A program made the position numbers and the translations under genes. 61,488 nt of DNA, taken from assembly GCA_020720455.1 (NCBI GenBank), contig DYOQ01000010.1:1-61488 (forward strand). Direction: 5' to 3'. The DNA is from Bdellovibrio sp. (GTDB lineage: Bacteria; Bdellovibrionota; Bacteriovoracia; Bacteriovoracales; Bacteriovoracaceae). The notes below the pieces were generated by a model. That model worked only from the letters and a program-made list of their open reading frames with translations. It made no database searches and was not told the DNA's origin. The stretch's first letter is position 1, and each line of letters opens with the position of its first letter. This document shows, one piece after another, positions 1 to 8,593 of the stretch.

Positions 1-21
1 ACCAAGGAATATTTATATTTT

Positions 22-1206
22 TCATTGAATGGTGTGAGCGTTATCAATTTTCAGGATAATTTCAACAATTTGTTTTTTTATGAGATCATATTTTTCCATG
101 ACGATGTTATCAATTTTGTCGCTATGAGTATGGTAAAAACTATTATTGCAAAATGTTGTGATACATGGAATCTGCTTCTTATAAAAATGATCAACATCGC
201 TCGGAAAAGTTCTTGTAACTTTATAAACAAGATTAAAAGGTAACGCTAAATAACCAATTTTGAAGGAGCTAAAGAAACTAATACTCTCTTTAATAATTTG
301 GTGGTCAGAATACAAAATTGTGTTGAGTTTATTTCCCTTTGTAGGAACTGGCATTTCTAAATTTATGTAGCTAATATAATTTTCAACTTCGGAATTATGG
401 GCGACATGATATTTTGAACCCTGCATGCCGATTTCTTCTGCGTTCCAAAAAATGAAGCGAAAATTAGTTTTATAAGAGTGAATAGATGATAGCTTCTTAA
501 TTTCTTCCGCAATACTGCACGCCAGTGCCACGGCAACGCAATTATCCTGTGCTCCACAAAACCAAGAATCAAAGTGAGCACCGATTACAATTTTCCTTGG
601 GGTTAACGGATTGGTTGTAAAATCACCAATGATATTGTTCGACTCAAGAAAAATTTCTGTTGCACTATATTTGATGGTCAAGGTTTTTGTCTTTGCGCTT
701 TGTATTTCGGCCCACTGTCTTTTGGTTATTCCAATTGCAGGGATTGGACACATTTCATCTCTTCCATCGACACCAACACCAGCTTGAATCATATCATCAA
801 ATCTAGATACGATGATTACACCGAGCGCACCAGCTGCAAATGAAGATTTTATCTGCTTAACCCGATGAGCAATAATGCTGTAATCAAACACTGCAATTTT
901 ACCAACTACATTTTTTGCTTTTCGGGAAGAAAGTAGCTTGCCGGCGTAATATATTTTTCCAATTACGCAATTATTCTTAATCCCAGTTTGGTCATATAAA
1001 ATACCTTCAATATTATTAGTTCCATACTCAATGATAGGCTTAGAACTAGTCACTGATCTCGCTTGGAATTGTTCTCGTGATATAGAAATTTCAGGAATAT
1101 TTATCCGCAATTGATCTTCTATTATATCCATGGCCATTGAATTATTGTGCGTCCCAACTTTTTTTTCTCCAAGTTCAACTAACTTAGTTAATATAGAATT
1201 TGTCAT
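22..1206 (-). CDS. M28-family zinc aminopeptidase with inserted PA domain
   Basis: This is probably a metal-dependent exopeptidase of family M28. Near residue 210 the motif GAHFDSW supplies the first metal-binding His and a catalytic Asp. QDN near 219 gives the bridging Asp, NAEE near 255 gives the catalytic and metal Glu pair, and HTHSD near 360 gives the last His. The segment between about residues 60 and 190 has the glycine-rich look of a protease-associated (PA) domain (AAGALGVIIVSR). There is no signal peptide, so a cytoplasmic location is predicted, which is unusual because many PA-M28 enzymes are exported. The 394-residue length suits the family. The gene is complete and ends 21 bases from the left edge of the window, so a downstream operon partner cannot be judged. 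The substrate is unknown. Confidence 0.85.
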   Translation of the reverse strand: MTNSILTKLVELGEKKVGTHNNSMAMDIIEDQLRINIPEISISREQFQARSVTSSKPIIEYGTNNIEGILYDQTGIKNNCVIGKIYYAGKLLSSRKAKNVVGKIAVFDYSIIAHRVKQIKSSFAAGALGVIIVSRFDDMIQAGVGVDGRDEMCPIPAIGITKRQWAEIQSAKTKTLTIKYSATEIFLESNNIIGDFTTNPLTPRKIVIGAHFDSWFCGAQDNCVAVALACSIAEEIKKLSSIHSYKTNFRFIFWNAEEIGMQGSKYHVAHNSEVENYISYINLEMPVPTKGNKLNTILYSDHQIIKESISFFSSFKIGYLALPFNLVYKVTRTFPSDVDHFYKKQIPCITTFCNNSFYHTHSDKIDNIVMEKYDLIKKQIVEIILKIDNAHTIQ

Positions 1207-1444
1207 ATAATAAAAGTACCTTTATTGAATCAAAAAAACTTAATACAAAGAACGATAATAACTTTTTTATAACCTGTAATCAATAATACAACGATAACAA
1301 GCATAACAACAAACCAGATTTGTAATAAGGAGTATAGCGTGTTTAATTTATACCCTGTAAAAACTATTAGACATTGATTGTTGCATTGCAATATCTATGT
1401 TGTGGAAGTAATATCGTGTTGCCATCAACGAATTAGGAGTGGTT

Positions 1445-1780
1445 ATGATTAAATATTGTGAAGCTTGTTCTACTTATTTGTCTACTGATAAGAGCTCAAA
1501 ATGCAGAGTGTGCGGTTCGGTAGCACTTATAACTGGTGTGCCAAAATATGAGGCCGTGGCAGGTTCTAGCAGAAAGAGAAGTGGTTCCAAAAAAGGTAGT
1601 GTTGGCCCAATTTTATTTACCTCGATAGTAATTTTAATCGGAGTTTTTGTCTCGTTTAGAGGTGACTTGAATCTTGCTAAACAGACGTTAGGGGATGCTG
1701 TAAAAGCAATAGGTTACACGTCGCTATTAACAGATAATAGTTCTGTAAATCAAGATTCTTCCACTATCGTTTCTGAATAA
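1445..1780 (+). CDS. Small zinc-ribbon membrane protein
   Basis: This 111-residue protein begins with a CxxC-x11-CxxC zinc ribbon (CEAC and CRVC). A basic stretch (RKRSGSKKG) and one hydrophobic segment (about residues 58-75) follow, and the tail of about 40 residues is polar. It is probably anchored in the inner membrane with the ribbon in the cytoplasm under the positive-inside rule. A GTG six bases upstream lies within the AGGAG ribosome-binding sequence, so the ATG at 1445, five bases after AGGAG, is the likely start. It is followed 22 bases later by the LplT-PlsC gene and may share its transcript. No function is recognised; the ribbon suggests protein-protein or nucleic-acid contact. Confidence 0.65.
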   Translation: MIKYCEACSTYLSTDKSSKCRVCGSVALITGVPKYEAVAGSSRKRSGSKKGSVGPILFTSIVILIGVFVSFRGDLNLAKQTLGDAVKAIGYTSLLTDNSSVNQDSSTIVSE

Positions 1781-1802
1781 AAAATAGTATCGTTAATTAC
1801 AT

Positions 1803-3671
1803 ATGAGTAGTTTTCACCTGCTAAAAGATAAATTTTTTGCTCCGTTTTTTGTTGTCCAAGCTCTTGGGGCCTTTAATGACAATCTTTTTAAAAGCGCACT
1901 TGTTATTTTGCTCGCTTATACGGAAAAAGATAAGCAGCTGGCCGATATCTTAATTCAGATTTCGGCAGGCCTTTTTATTGTGCCTTTTTTTATTTTTTCG
2001 GCCATTAGCGGCCAGATTTGCGATAAATACGAAAAAACATCAATTATTAAAAAGGTTAAAATCTTTGAAATATCAATAATGCTTTTTGCATTTATTGGGT
2101 TCGTTACAAATAGCAATATTTTTTTGATGATGATGCTCTTTTTTATGGGTGTTCATTCAACTCTTTTTGGCCCAATAAAATATAGTATTTTGCCTCAAGG
2201 ACTTGCTCCGAAAGATCTTCTGGGGGGGAATGCGTTGGTTGGAATGGGCACGTTCATATCCATACTACTTGGAACGATAATGGGTGGTTTGTTAGTAACT
2301 ACTGAGGTATTGAAATTTTTTGGTGTATATCCTATTAGTCTTGCGGTAGTGGCCGTTGCTGTTATTGGATATCTTGTTGCGAGAAAAATTCCTACACTTC
2401 CTCCAAGTGATCCTACCGTGAAAATTGGCTTCAATCCTATTAAGGAGAGTTATCAAGTTGTTAAGCTCGGTTTAAAAAATAAAAAAGTATTCAAGGGTAT
2501 CATTCTTATTTCTTGGTTTTGGTTTTTTGGGTTCTTTTTTTTAGCGTCACTTCCAAGTTATTGTCGCGATATTTTAATGGGCGATCAGTTAGTGGCGACA
2601 ATGTTGCTTGCTATGTTTTCTGTCGGAATTGGTGCTGGATCGATTGTTTGTGAAAAGGTTACCAAAGGTAGAATTGATTTATCTTTTGTCATTGTCGGCT
2701 CTTTAGCATTAACGATTTTTTCGTTTGATCTTTACCTTGTTGGGAATACCTCTGCGTCTAGTGAGATAATATCACTTGGCATTTTTCTTTCTAGTTTTGT
2801 TAACTGGAGAGTTATGTTTGATTTAGCGATGATCGGTTTTTGGGGTGGTTTTTATATTATTCCGCTTTACTCATTTATTCAGCGTAGCAGTGATGAAGAG
2901 GTAAGGGCAAGAATGATCGCTATCAATAACATTCTAAATGCAATGTTTATGGTTCTAGCGGCGATTCTCTCTATTGTTTTGTTGAAGTTTGGTTTTTCAA
3001 TTGTTCAAATTTTTATGGTTGTTTCTTTGATGAATTTGGTTGTTTTTTTCTATTTGGTTATCTCGTTGTTTGATTACTTTGTGAAATTTCTATGCATCTG
3101 TTTTGCAAAAACATTTTATAAGTTTAAGGTGATAGGAGCTGATAATATCCCATTTAGCGGTCCATTTGTTATTGTTAGTAATCATGTTAGTTTTGTTGAC
3201 TGGTTTTTTATTAGCGGAGTTATGGGATCGCCGCCACGTTTTATTATGGAGCAGGAATATTTTAATATTAAATTTATTTCTTGGTGGTTTAAGTTAGTAA
3301 GAGCTATTCCGATTCCAAATGGACGAATGGATGTTAAGTCGTATCGCTTAGCTTTTGAACAGGCAGATAAAGAGCTTATAGATGGAAATATTGTAGCTAT
3401 TTTTCCAGAAGGATTAATCACTCGCAATGGTAAGCTGTCACCGTTTAGAGGTGGGGTGATAAAAATCGTTTCAAAAAATCCAGTCCATGTGTTACCGGTT
3501 GCTTTGAAAGGGTTGTGGGGGAGCTGGTTTAGTCGTTCAAAAGGAAAAGCTTTCTGTGGATTTCCATCATTAAAAAGAAGAGAGATAGAACTAGTGATTG
3601 GAGAGCTTATTCGGCCTCAAGAATTTACCAGTGAATTTTTACAGAACAAGATTGAGAGTTTGCTTACTTGA
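1803..3671 (+). CDS. Lysophospholipid transporter LplT-like / PlsC acyltransferase fusion
   Basis: The first 430 or so residues form a twelve-helix MFS transporter with the opening typical of LplT (FxxPFFxVQALGAFNDNLFKSA). The last 190 residues are a 1-acylglycerol-3-phosphate acyltransferase of the PlsC family. The catalytic HxxxxD is NHVSFVD near residue 460 and the substrate motif FPEGLITRNG lies near 533-542. In Enterobacteria LplT flips lysophospholipid inward and the separate Aas protein re-acylates it. Related fusions carry transporter, acyltransferase and acyl-ACP synthetase, but here the AMP-forming synthetase domain is absent. The enzyme would therefore have to use acyl-ACP or acyl-CoA made elsewhere. 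The likely role is phospholipid salvage and remodelling at the inner membrane. Confidence 0.88.
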   Translation: MSSFHLLKDKFFAPFFVVQALGAFNDNLFKSALVILLAYTEKDKQLADILIQISAGLFIVPFFIFSAISGQICDKYEKTSIIKKVKIFEISIMLFAFIGFVTNSNIFLMMMLFFMGVHSTLFGPIKYSILPQGLAPKDLLGGNALVGMGTFISILLGTIMGGLLVTTEVLKFFGVYPISLAVVAVAVIGYLVARKIPTLPPSDPTVKIGFNPIKESYQVVKLGLKNKKVFKGIILISWFWFFGFFFLASLPSYCRDILMGDQLVATMLLAMFSVGIGAGSIVCEKVTKGRIDLSFVIVGSLALTIFSFDLYLVGNTSASSEIISLGIFLSSFVNWRVMFDLAMIGFWGGFYIIPLYSFIQRSSDEEVRARMIAINNILNAMFMVLAAILSIVLLKFGFSIVQIFMVVSLMNLVVFFYLVISLFDYFVKFLCICFAKTFYKFKVIGADNIPFSGPFVIVSNHVSFVDWFFISGVMGSPPRFIMEQEYFNIKFISWWFKLVRAIPIPNGRMDVKSYRLAFEQADKELIDGNIVAIFPEGLITRNGKLSPFRGGVIKIVSKNPVHVLPVALKGLWGSWFSRSKGKAFCGFPSLKRREIELVIGELIRPQEFTSEFLQNKIESLLT

Positions 3672-3675
3672 TGAA

Positions 3676-3999
3676 TTATTCAGGGTTAGCTGTTGTAATA
3701 ATTTCCGTTAGTACGTTAAATGCATTTGAATCCATCTCGGTGAACTGAATCCCTATGCCGTTTGGAGCTGTTCTAACAATATGTCCTGCAATAGAGAGTG
3801 GATGTTTATTCTTATCACCAAAATTAATTTGAACTATGCATGCTGTTTTTTTTGTAGGAGGATTTTTTGTCTCAATAAAGATACCACCAAGGCAGAGATC
3901 TCTTGCCATGCATGGCCCAATGATTGCTCCTTCTACGAGAAGATTTATTCTTGTGTAAAAAGGTACTCTTGGGGTCTCTCTTTTTTCACTTTCAACCAC
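3676..3999 (-). CDS. Single-domain PilZ protein (c-di-GMP binding)
   Basis: This 107-residue protein consists of little more than one PilZ domain. The RxxxR motif is RETPR near the N-terminus and the second motif is DLCLGG, with Cys where most PilZ domains have Ser. A later strand reads GIGIQFTEMD, as in other PilZ proteins. It probably binds cyclic di-GMP and passes the signal to a partner protein. The GTG start at 3999 follows GGAG by six bases. It converges with the LplT-PlsC gene with only four bases between the stop codons, and stands alone on this strand. Confidence 0.85.
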   Translation of the reverse strand: MVESEKRETPRVPFYTRINLLVEGAIIGPCMARDLCLGGIFIETKNPPTKKTACIVQINFGDKNKHPLSIAGHIVRTAPNGIGIQFTEMDSNAFNVLTEIITTANPE

Positions 4000-4101
4000 G
4001 ATGTGCTCCTTAAGTAAATTATAAGTGCATTTAGCGAGAACTCAAAATAGTTTGATAAGAATTAAATTGTCTTTTAAAAGGGGAAATTTTATCTTTAGAT
4101 T

Positions 4102-4761
4102 ATGATTAGTTATGTAATAAGCGAAAATCCTGATGATCGAGTAATCGATAGGGCAGTATCAATAATGAGAGGCGGTGGTGTCGTTGCTTTTCCTACTGAC
4201 ACGAATTGGGTTTTGGGTGCTGACATAAATTCCAAAGCTGGTGTTGAGTCTATTTATAAGATAAAAAAAATGGATAGACGAAAGCATTTAAGTTTAATTT
4301 GTGACTCAATATCGATGGCGAATGGTTTTAGTCAGATATCTACTCCTGTCTATAAGAGAATAAGATCGCTTCTTCCTGGCCCATATACGTTTATTCTTCT
4401 GCCCTCAAATTCACTTCCAAGAGTAATTAGAGATTATAAGAAAGAGAGGGAGATTGGGATTAGGATTCCTAGATCTGTAATTTGTGCTAAGTTGGTTTTT
4501 GTGTTGGGCGCTCCAATATTATCTTCGAGTATAACTTGTCAGACGTTAGGTTATGAAGATGAAGGATCATGTAACGATAGTGATAATCAACAAATTTTTA
4601 GTTATCAAATTGATGAACGGCTTGAATATCTTGTCCCACTAATTATTGATCCAGGAGATTTTGTTTTTGAAGGAGAGAGTTCGGTGATTGATTTTTCTAA
4701 AGGTGATGTTCCGATTGTTTTAAGAGAAGGGGCGGGAAGTGTCGCCCCTTTTATTATTTAA
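4102..4761 (+). CDS. YciO-type member of the Sua5/YciO/YrdC family
   Basis: The protein has the Sua5/YrdC fold. Near residue 30 is the nucleotide-binding PTDTNWVLG segment, followed by the KKMDRRKHLSL region, PGPYTFIL, and IGIRIPRS near residue 125. The C-terminus ends in VLREGAGSVAPF. The arrangement (219 residues, no C-terminal Sua5 domain, and KxMDRRKHLSLIC instead of the usual KxRPxxxPLxxL) is closest to YciO rather than to TsaC. YrdC/TsaC makes threonylcarbamoyl-AMP for t6A in tRNA; whether YciO members do the same efficiently is less certain. The gene overlaps a probable terminator at its own 3' end. Confidence 0.8.
   Translation: MISYVISENPDDRVIDRAVSIMRGGGVVAFPTDTNWVLGADINSKAGVESIYKIKKMDRRKHLSLICDSISMANGFSQISTPVYKRIRSLLPGPYTFILLPSNSLPRVIRDYKKEREIGIRIPRSVICAKLVFVLGAPILSSSITCQTLGYEDEGSCNDSDNQQIFSYQIDERLEYLVPLIIDPGDFVFEGESSVIDFSKGDVPIVLREGAGSVAPFII
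4729..4755 (+). terminator. Intrinsic terminator inside the 3' end of the YciO gene
   Basis: A GC-rich stem GGGGCG (4729-4734) pairs with CGCCCC (4743-4748) across an eight-base loop and is followed by TTTTATT. The stem lies within the codons for the conserved C-terminal EGAGSVAPF residues, so the terminator is coded through. The next gene converges three bases after the stop codon, which explains why there is no room for it outside the gene. Confidence 0.75.
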
Positions 4762-4764
4762 AAA

Positions 4765-5103
4765 TTACTGTTCACTTGCAGGATTTTTTTCAAACTTTTT
4801 ATTCTTTTTACCAACCTCCATTGTCGGTATAGATACGCTTTTAATCTCCATTGCGTAGATAACAGCGCCTTTACATGTTTCAACTCGCCCTTCTTCCATG
4901 ATTTGAGCTACCGTCTCTTCATAACCAATAAGTTCATTTTTTGTGACAACGTCTCCATCTGTCGTCATTAGTGCATCAAACTTGGCATCTACGTTGCTCT
5001 CGTTTACTTCCATCCATCTGTTTTTTGGAACGGATGCTCCAGCTATGGATATCAGCAGTTGTGCTGCTACGAGAAGAGGTACCGCTTTTATTAGATAGTT
5101 CAT
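4765..5103 (-). CDS. Small secreted protein of unknown function
   Basis: The reading frame can start earlier, but the ATG at 5103 is preceded by AAGGAAG. It also begins directly with a signal peptide (MNYLIKAVPLLVAAQLLIS, then a cleavage site near IAGA or GAS), so a 112-residue product is chosen. The mature part is short and polar with one Cys and a lysine-rich tail (GKKNKKFEKN). No family is recognised. It is probably periplasmic. The upstream region contains a small inverted repeat (CTTGGAA / TTCCAAG) near 5158-5176. Confidence 0.6.
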   Translation of the reverse strand: MNYLIKAVPLLVAAQLLISIAGASVPKNRWMEVNESNVDAKFDALMTTDGDVVTKNELIGYEETVAQIMEEGRVETCKGAVIYAMEIKSVSIPTMEVGKKNKKFEKNPASEQ

Positions 5104-5289
5104 ATACACTTCCTTTTTGAGAAGATGTTCACTCCTTGAACAGCTTTTCAATTTCAGCTTGGAACTCCTTTCCAAGTTACTTGATCACACTTCTTCAAGA
5201 GGTGTGCCAAACTTATAATCGTAACACCCTGTTTTTGCGTTGTGCGCTCGGTGTTAAAATGGGTTGGGTAGGCCATTTTGGCTTCATTT

Positions 5290-5318
5290 TTTTAGATAAC
5301 TGACCGAAGCGGTATAAT
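5290..5318 (+). promoter_or_regulatory. Probable sigma-70 promoter for the PilZ gene at 5350
   Basis: There is a perfect TATAAT at 5313-5318, about 30 bases before the start codon. The -35 region seventeen bases upstream is a poor match (TTTTAG), so the promoter rests mainly on the -10 element and its position. Confidence 0.5.
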
Positions 5319-5349
5319 ATGTGGTGTCATTTTGACCAAGGGGTTAATA

Positions 5350-6063
5350 ATGGAAAAATTTTTCTTTAATGTTGTTGATAGGACGAAGTTACCAAGGGTT
5401 CTTGAGTTAATTGCAAAAAATAGACAACCTGTTCAGATTTGTGAAAGTGATTATGATAAGGATGAGGTGGAGAGTTTTTTGATAGTTGACGTTGTTCCTA
5501 ATCAGTTAAAGCTAATTTTAAAAAAAGAGAGTGATCATGAATCGATCTATAAAAATAAAGAGATATTTTTTAGAACAACCCTGGGCCAGTATAAATTTTT
5601 TGCTAGCACATGTTTGAGCTACAATGAAAGTGATGGCATTTACTCTGTTGAGATGTTGCATGATTTTTTTAGTTGTCAGCTAAGAAGAGATCGAAGATTG
5701 GTCGCGGATGAATCTAGAAAAATTGAGTATTCGATAGCGGGCCATATTTATAGCTGTAGAGATATTTCATCAGGAGGGGTTAGTATTATAGTGCCAGAAA
5801 ATATGCAGGATGGTTTCACTAAAAATATGGATGTAGGGGTTTGTCAGCTAAGATTGAATAGCGTCACTTATGAGATAATGGAGTCTAAGGTTGTAACCAT
5901 ATTTGATGAAAAAGATGAAAAGGGTGAACCGACAAAAAATATGGTAGTTGGAATCTGTTTTACTAATTTTCCTGTTGAGAGTGAAGATAAATTTTTTAAG
6001 CATATGCATAAAGAGATTTGTGCAGAAGATGTTCGTAAGGCAAAGGATAAAAAATTGGTTTAA
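5350..6063 (+). CDS. Two-domain PilZ protein (YcgR-like layout)
   Basis: This 237-residue protein has an N-terminal beta-rich domain and a C-terminal PilZ domain. The c-di-GMP motifs are RRDRR near residue 112 and DISSGG near residue 141. The segment just before the PilZ domain (FFRTTLGQYKFF) is repeated almost identically in the protein at 35477-36232, so the two are paralogues. An in-frame TTG lies 18 bases upstream, but AAGGGG six bases before the ATG at 5350 supports the shorter start. By analogy with YcgR it may act on motility or envelope machinery when c-di-GMP rises; the target is unknown. It converges with the ABC permease gene with five bases between the stops. Confidence 0.82.
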   Translation: MEKFFFNVVDRTKLPRVLELIAKNRQPVQICESDYDKDEVESFLIVDVVPNQLKLILKKESDHESIYKNKEIFFRTTLGQYKFFASTCLSYNESDGIYSVEMLHDFFSCQLRRDRRLVADESRKIEYSIAGHIYSCRDISSGGVSIIVPENMQDGFTKNMDVGVCQLRLNSVTYEIMESKVVTIFDEKDEKGEPTKNMVVGICFTNFPVESEDKFFKHMHKEICAEDVRKAKDKKLV

Positions 6064-6068
6064 CTAAT

Positions 6069-6893
6069 TTAAGCACCCTGCCTTTTAATAATTTTATAAA
6101 GCAGTAAAACAATTATGGTTAGAGTTAATCCAAAATGAGCTAGCTCGGCAGTGAGATTGTTTGAAAGCTCTCCAGTTAGCATCTGTTTGGAAATTTGAGA
6201 GAGCGTACCAAGTCTAGGAAGTGTGTAGTGCATAATCAGGCCTACTACTTTTGTAGCTGTTATGTTTTTAAATGTCTCCGAGGTGATTGTAAAATTTATA
6301 AAACTGTAGTTCGCAATAGAGATAATTACCGATGTAAAGAAAGTGCAGATAAACGCAAGAGTCTTTGGGACTAATAAAGAATATAGTGCTGAGATGATAA
6401 TCATCGCTAGCATAAAAAGAGAATCGATTGAAAGAGACCGCCAAATGCCAAATGAGATTTGAACCTCTTGCTGGCCAATCTTGAAAATTATGAGTCCAAG
6501 TCCAAGAGAGATAATGAAATAACTTATGACTATAATCCAGCTAGTGATTAGTCTTGTGATGAGATAATCTATTTTTCTAATGGGAAATGACCAGATTTGA
6601 TCAAGAACATTGTAGTCATAATCACTTTTGATGGAGTTAACACCAAAGAACGCTGCTAAAATGCCACTCCAGATACTTATCATGCGGTAAAAAAGCTCCA
6701 TTAAATCAACACCAGGAATTCCTTTGATCATCTCACCAGTTTTGTCCTGAATAAAATTATTTGCAAAATTTGCTCCAGCACTCATCATGATCAAGGTCAC
6801 AACTGTTAAGAGTAACATTACTAAGAATGTTTTACTTCGATACTCTTTTTGAATGCCATTAAAAAATAATGTCAGTAGTTGGTTTTTTCTCAT
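6069..6893 (-). CDS. ABC-2 type transporter permease (NosY-like)
   Basis: This 274-residue integral membrane protein has about six hydrophobic segments and a large soluble loop after the first helix (residues about 45-75). That is the layout of the ABC-2/NosY permease class. Its ATG overlaps the stop of the upstream ATPase gene in an ATGA, so the two are translationally coupled. It would form the membrane channel of an exporter; the substrate cannot be told from sequence. The Nos copper-cluster genes usually found with NosY are not present here. Confidence 0.82.
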   Translation of the reverse strand: MRKNQLLTLFFNGIQKEYRSKTFLVMLLLTVVTLIMMSAGANFANNFIQDKTGEMIKGIPGVDLMELFYRMISIWSGILAAFFGVNSIKSDYDYNVLDQIWSFPIRKIDYLITRLITSWIIVISYFIISLGLGLIIFKIGQQEVQISFGIWRSLSIDSLFMLAMIIISALYSLLVPKTLAFICTFFTSVIISIANYSFINFTITSETFKNITATKVVGLIMHYTLPRLGTLSQISKQMLTGELSNNLTAELAHFGLTLTIIVLLLYKIIKRQGA

Positions 6894-7612
6894 ACTGCTT
6901 CTCCAGACTCTTTGATCACTTTGTAGAAAAAATCCTCTAGGTTATTACCTTTTGCCAACTCCTTGAGGTTCCCTTTTGCTAAGCATTTGCCATTATCAAG
7001 GATCGCAACTTCATTGGTTATTTTTTCAATTTCAGCGAGGATATGGGAGTTGATTAAGACGGTAGATCCTTTGGCACTAATGTTATTTATTACTGTTTTA
7101 ATATCTTTTATTCCAATAGGATCTAGACCCGAAAATGGTTCATCTAAAATTAAAACTTGAGGATTACCAATTACAACGCAACCAATACCAACTCGTTGTA
7201 GTTGGCCTTTTGACAAGGTTTTTACTTTTTGGTTCTCTTGTCCTTTGATATTTAATTCTATTAATGCTTTCTCAATCTCATCTTTAGCAATTTTTTCGCT
7301 AAGTCCTTTCATGGATGCATAGAAATTTAAAACATTTTTAACGGTGTAAAAGGGATAGAATGAAAATTTTTCTGGAAGATAGCTTAACCTTGTTCTTGCT
7401 GCAGGCAGGTGATGTTTGACTCCATTAATTAAAATTTCCCCTTTTGAGATTGGGATTAAATCAAGGATAGATTTAACAAATGTTGTTTTCCCTGCCCCGT
7501 TTGGGCCAAGAATTCCAAATATAGAACCTTGTTCTATATTAAGAGAGAAATCGTCTAAAATCGTTTTTTTTGAATATTTTTTAACAATACCTTTTGCTTC
7601 TATTGCTAGCAT
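6890..7612 (-). CDS. ABC transporter ATP-binding protein
   Basis: This is a 240-residue nucleotide-binding subunit. It has Walker A GPNGAGKTT near residue 37, the signature LSKGQ near residue 133, Walker B VLILDEP near 155 and the switch His in NSHILAE near 190. The short C-terminal part and the partner permease place it with the CcmA/NosF/DrrA-like exporters. AAGGAAAA precedes the ATG. It is the first gene of a two-gene operon with the permease, with a four-base overlap. Confidence 0.92.
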   Translation of the reverse strand: MLAIEAKGIVKKYSKKTILDDFSLNIEQGSIFGILGPNGAGKTTFVKSILDLIPISKGEILINGVKHHLPAARTRLSYLPEKFSFYPFYTVKNVLNFYASMKGLSEKIAKDEIEKALIELNIKGQENQKVKTLSKGQLQRVGIGCVVIGNPQVLILDEPFSGLDPIGIKDIKTVINNISAKGSTVLINSHILAEIEKITNEVAILDNGKCLAKGNLKELAKGNNLEDFFYKVIKESGEAV

Positions 7613-7667
7613 TACGTTTTCCTTTTAAAGACATTAGTATTATGCAATAGAACGGTGTGAATCTCTA

Positions 7668-8510
7668 CTAATTTTCTGAAGATATCGAACGATCAGTGTC
7701 AGTTAAAATTGAGGTGATTAGATTTAGTCCCTTTTTTTCTGCAATGTCGATAGCGCTAAGGCCATTTGGCCCTTTTATCTCTTTGTCTGCCCCATTTTTA
7801 ATCAGGAATTTTACTATTTCAGGTCGATTGTTAGAGGTGGCCGCAATGAGTGGTGTGTTTCCGCTGCCGTCTTGGAAATTAACATCGATTCCTTTTTTTA
7901 AAACTAAATATTTCACACTCTCAATAGAAGCAATCTTAGAGGCTTTGATTAGTGATTTATTGCTAATTATGATCGTGCTGACGGTATGAGGAGGACGCTT
8001 AATTATACTCTGCTTGTCATCCGTTGCTTGTGCTAAAACTTTAACTTGCTTAGTATTGTTTTTCGAAAGAATTTTTTTCTGTAATGATTCGAGTGAACCT
8101 TCATAAAAATCTAGATTTTCACTGTTTAAATCAGAGTCTTTATCGAGATCTTCGTCAATGTTTGCTGTGGTAGCAGCAGTTGTAGCTGTTGTTGCAGTTG
8201 CATCGTTAAAGCTATCTAGTCCTAAATCTTCTTCTTTGTTAAAGCTATCTAGTCCAAGATCGGTTTCTGTCTCATGAATAGAATCTGTGCTGATAGAGTC
8301 TGTATTGCTATAAAAATCATCGCTGAGTATCCCAGACTCTTCAGGTGGAAGTGATAGTGGTTCTTGTTCTAACGCTTGATCTATTTCCTCTTCTTCACTG
8401 ATGGCATCTTTGTTGTACTTGTAGCTGCTACATCCAGCTATTGAAGCAAGGATCAAGACGTTTAGAATTAGTGCTAGAATCTTTTTATTAATGTATTTTG
8501 CACATCTCAT
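7668..8510 (-). CDS. Ankyrin-repeat lipoprotein
   Basis: The chosen start at 8510 gives a 280-residue protein beginning with a signal peptide and the lipobox LASIAGC, so lipid attachment at Cys and export are predicted. A TTG 51 bases upstream is also possible, and neither start has a strong ribosome-binding site. After the Cys comes an acidic, low-complexity region with a duplicated LGLDSFN motif and a Thr/Ala run. The last 110 residues hold about two to three ankyrin repeats (GNTPLIAATSNN, NGLSAIDIAEKKG). A role as a periplasmic or outer-membrane binding protein is likely, with unknown partner. Confidence 0.72.
   Translation of the reverse strand: MRCAKYINKKILALILNVLILASIAGCSSYKYNKDAISEEEEIDQALEQEPLSLPPEESGILSDDFYSNTDSISTDSIHETETDLGLDSFNKEEDLGLDSFNDATATTATTAATTANIDEDLDKDSDLNSENLDFYEGSLESLQKKILSKNNTKQVKVLAQATDDKQSIIKRPPHTVSTIIISNKSLIKASKIASIESVKYLVLKKGIDVNFQDGSGNTPLIAATSNNRPEIVKFLIKNGADKEIKGPNGLSAIDIAEKKGLNLITSILTDTDRSISSEN
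8205..8255 (-). repeat. Short tandem duplication inside the ankyrin lipoprotein gene
   Basis: The 18-base sequence GTTAAAGCTATCTAGTCC occurs at 8205-8222 and again at 8238-8255 with a period of 33 bases. It codes for the repeated LGLDSFN and looks like a recent in-frame duplication. Confidence 0.8.
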
Positions 8511-8593
8511 ACTAAACTGATCGACTTTTTGCGCTAAAAAGTTTAGTAAATTAGTTAACAATTTATTCTTTATCTGATTTCAGAGGGTTATCT

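Noticed and set aside
5195-5212. Minus-strand TGGCACACCTCTTGAA resembling a sigma-54 promoter upstream of the small secreted protein
   Set aside because: The -24 part matches but the essential GC of the -12 element is replaced by GA, so it was not called.
5332-5349. TTG start for the PilZ protein at 5350
   Set aside because: The AAGGGG ribosome-binding sequence lies between the TTG and the ATG, so translation should begin at the ATG.
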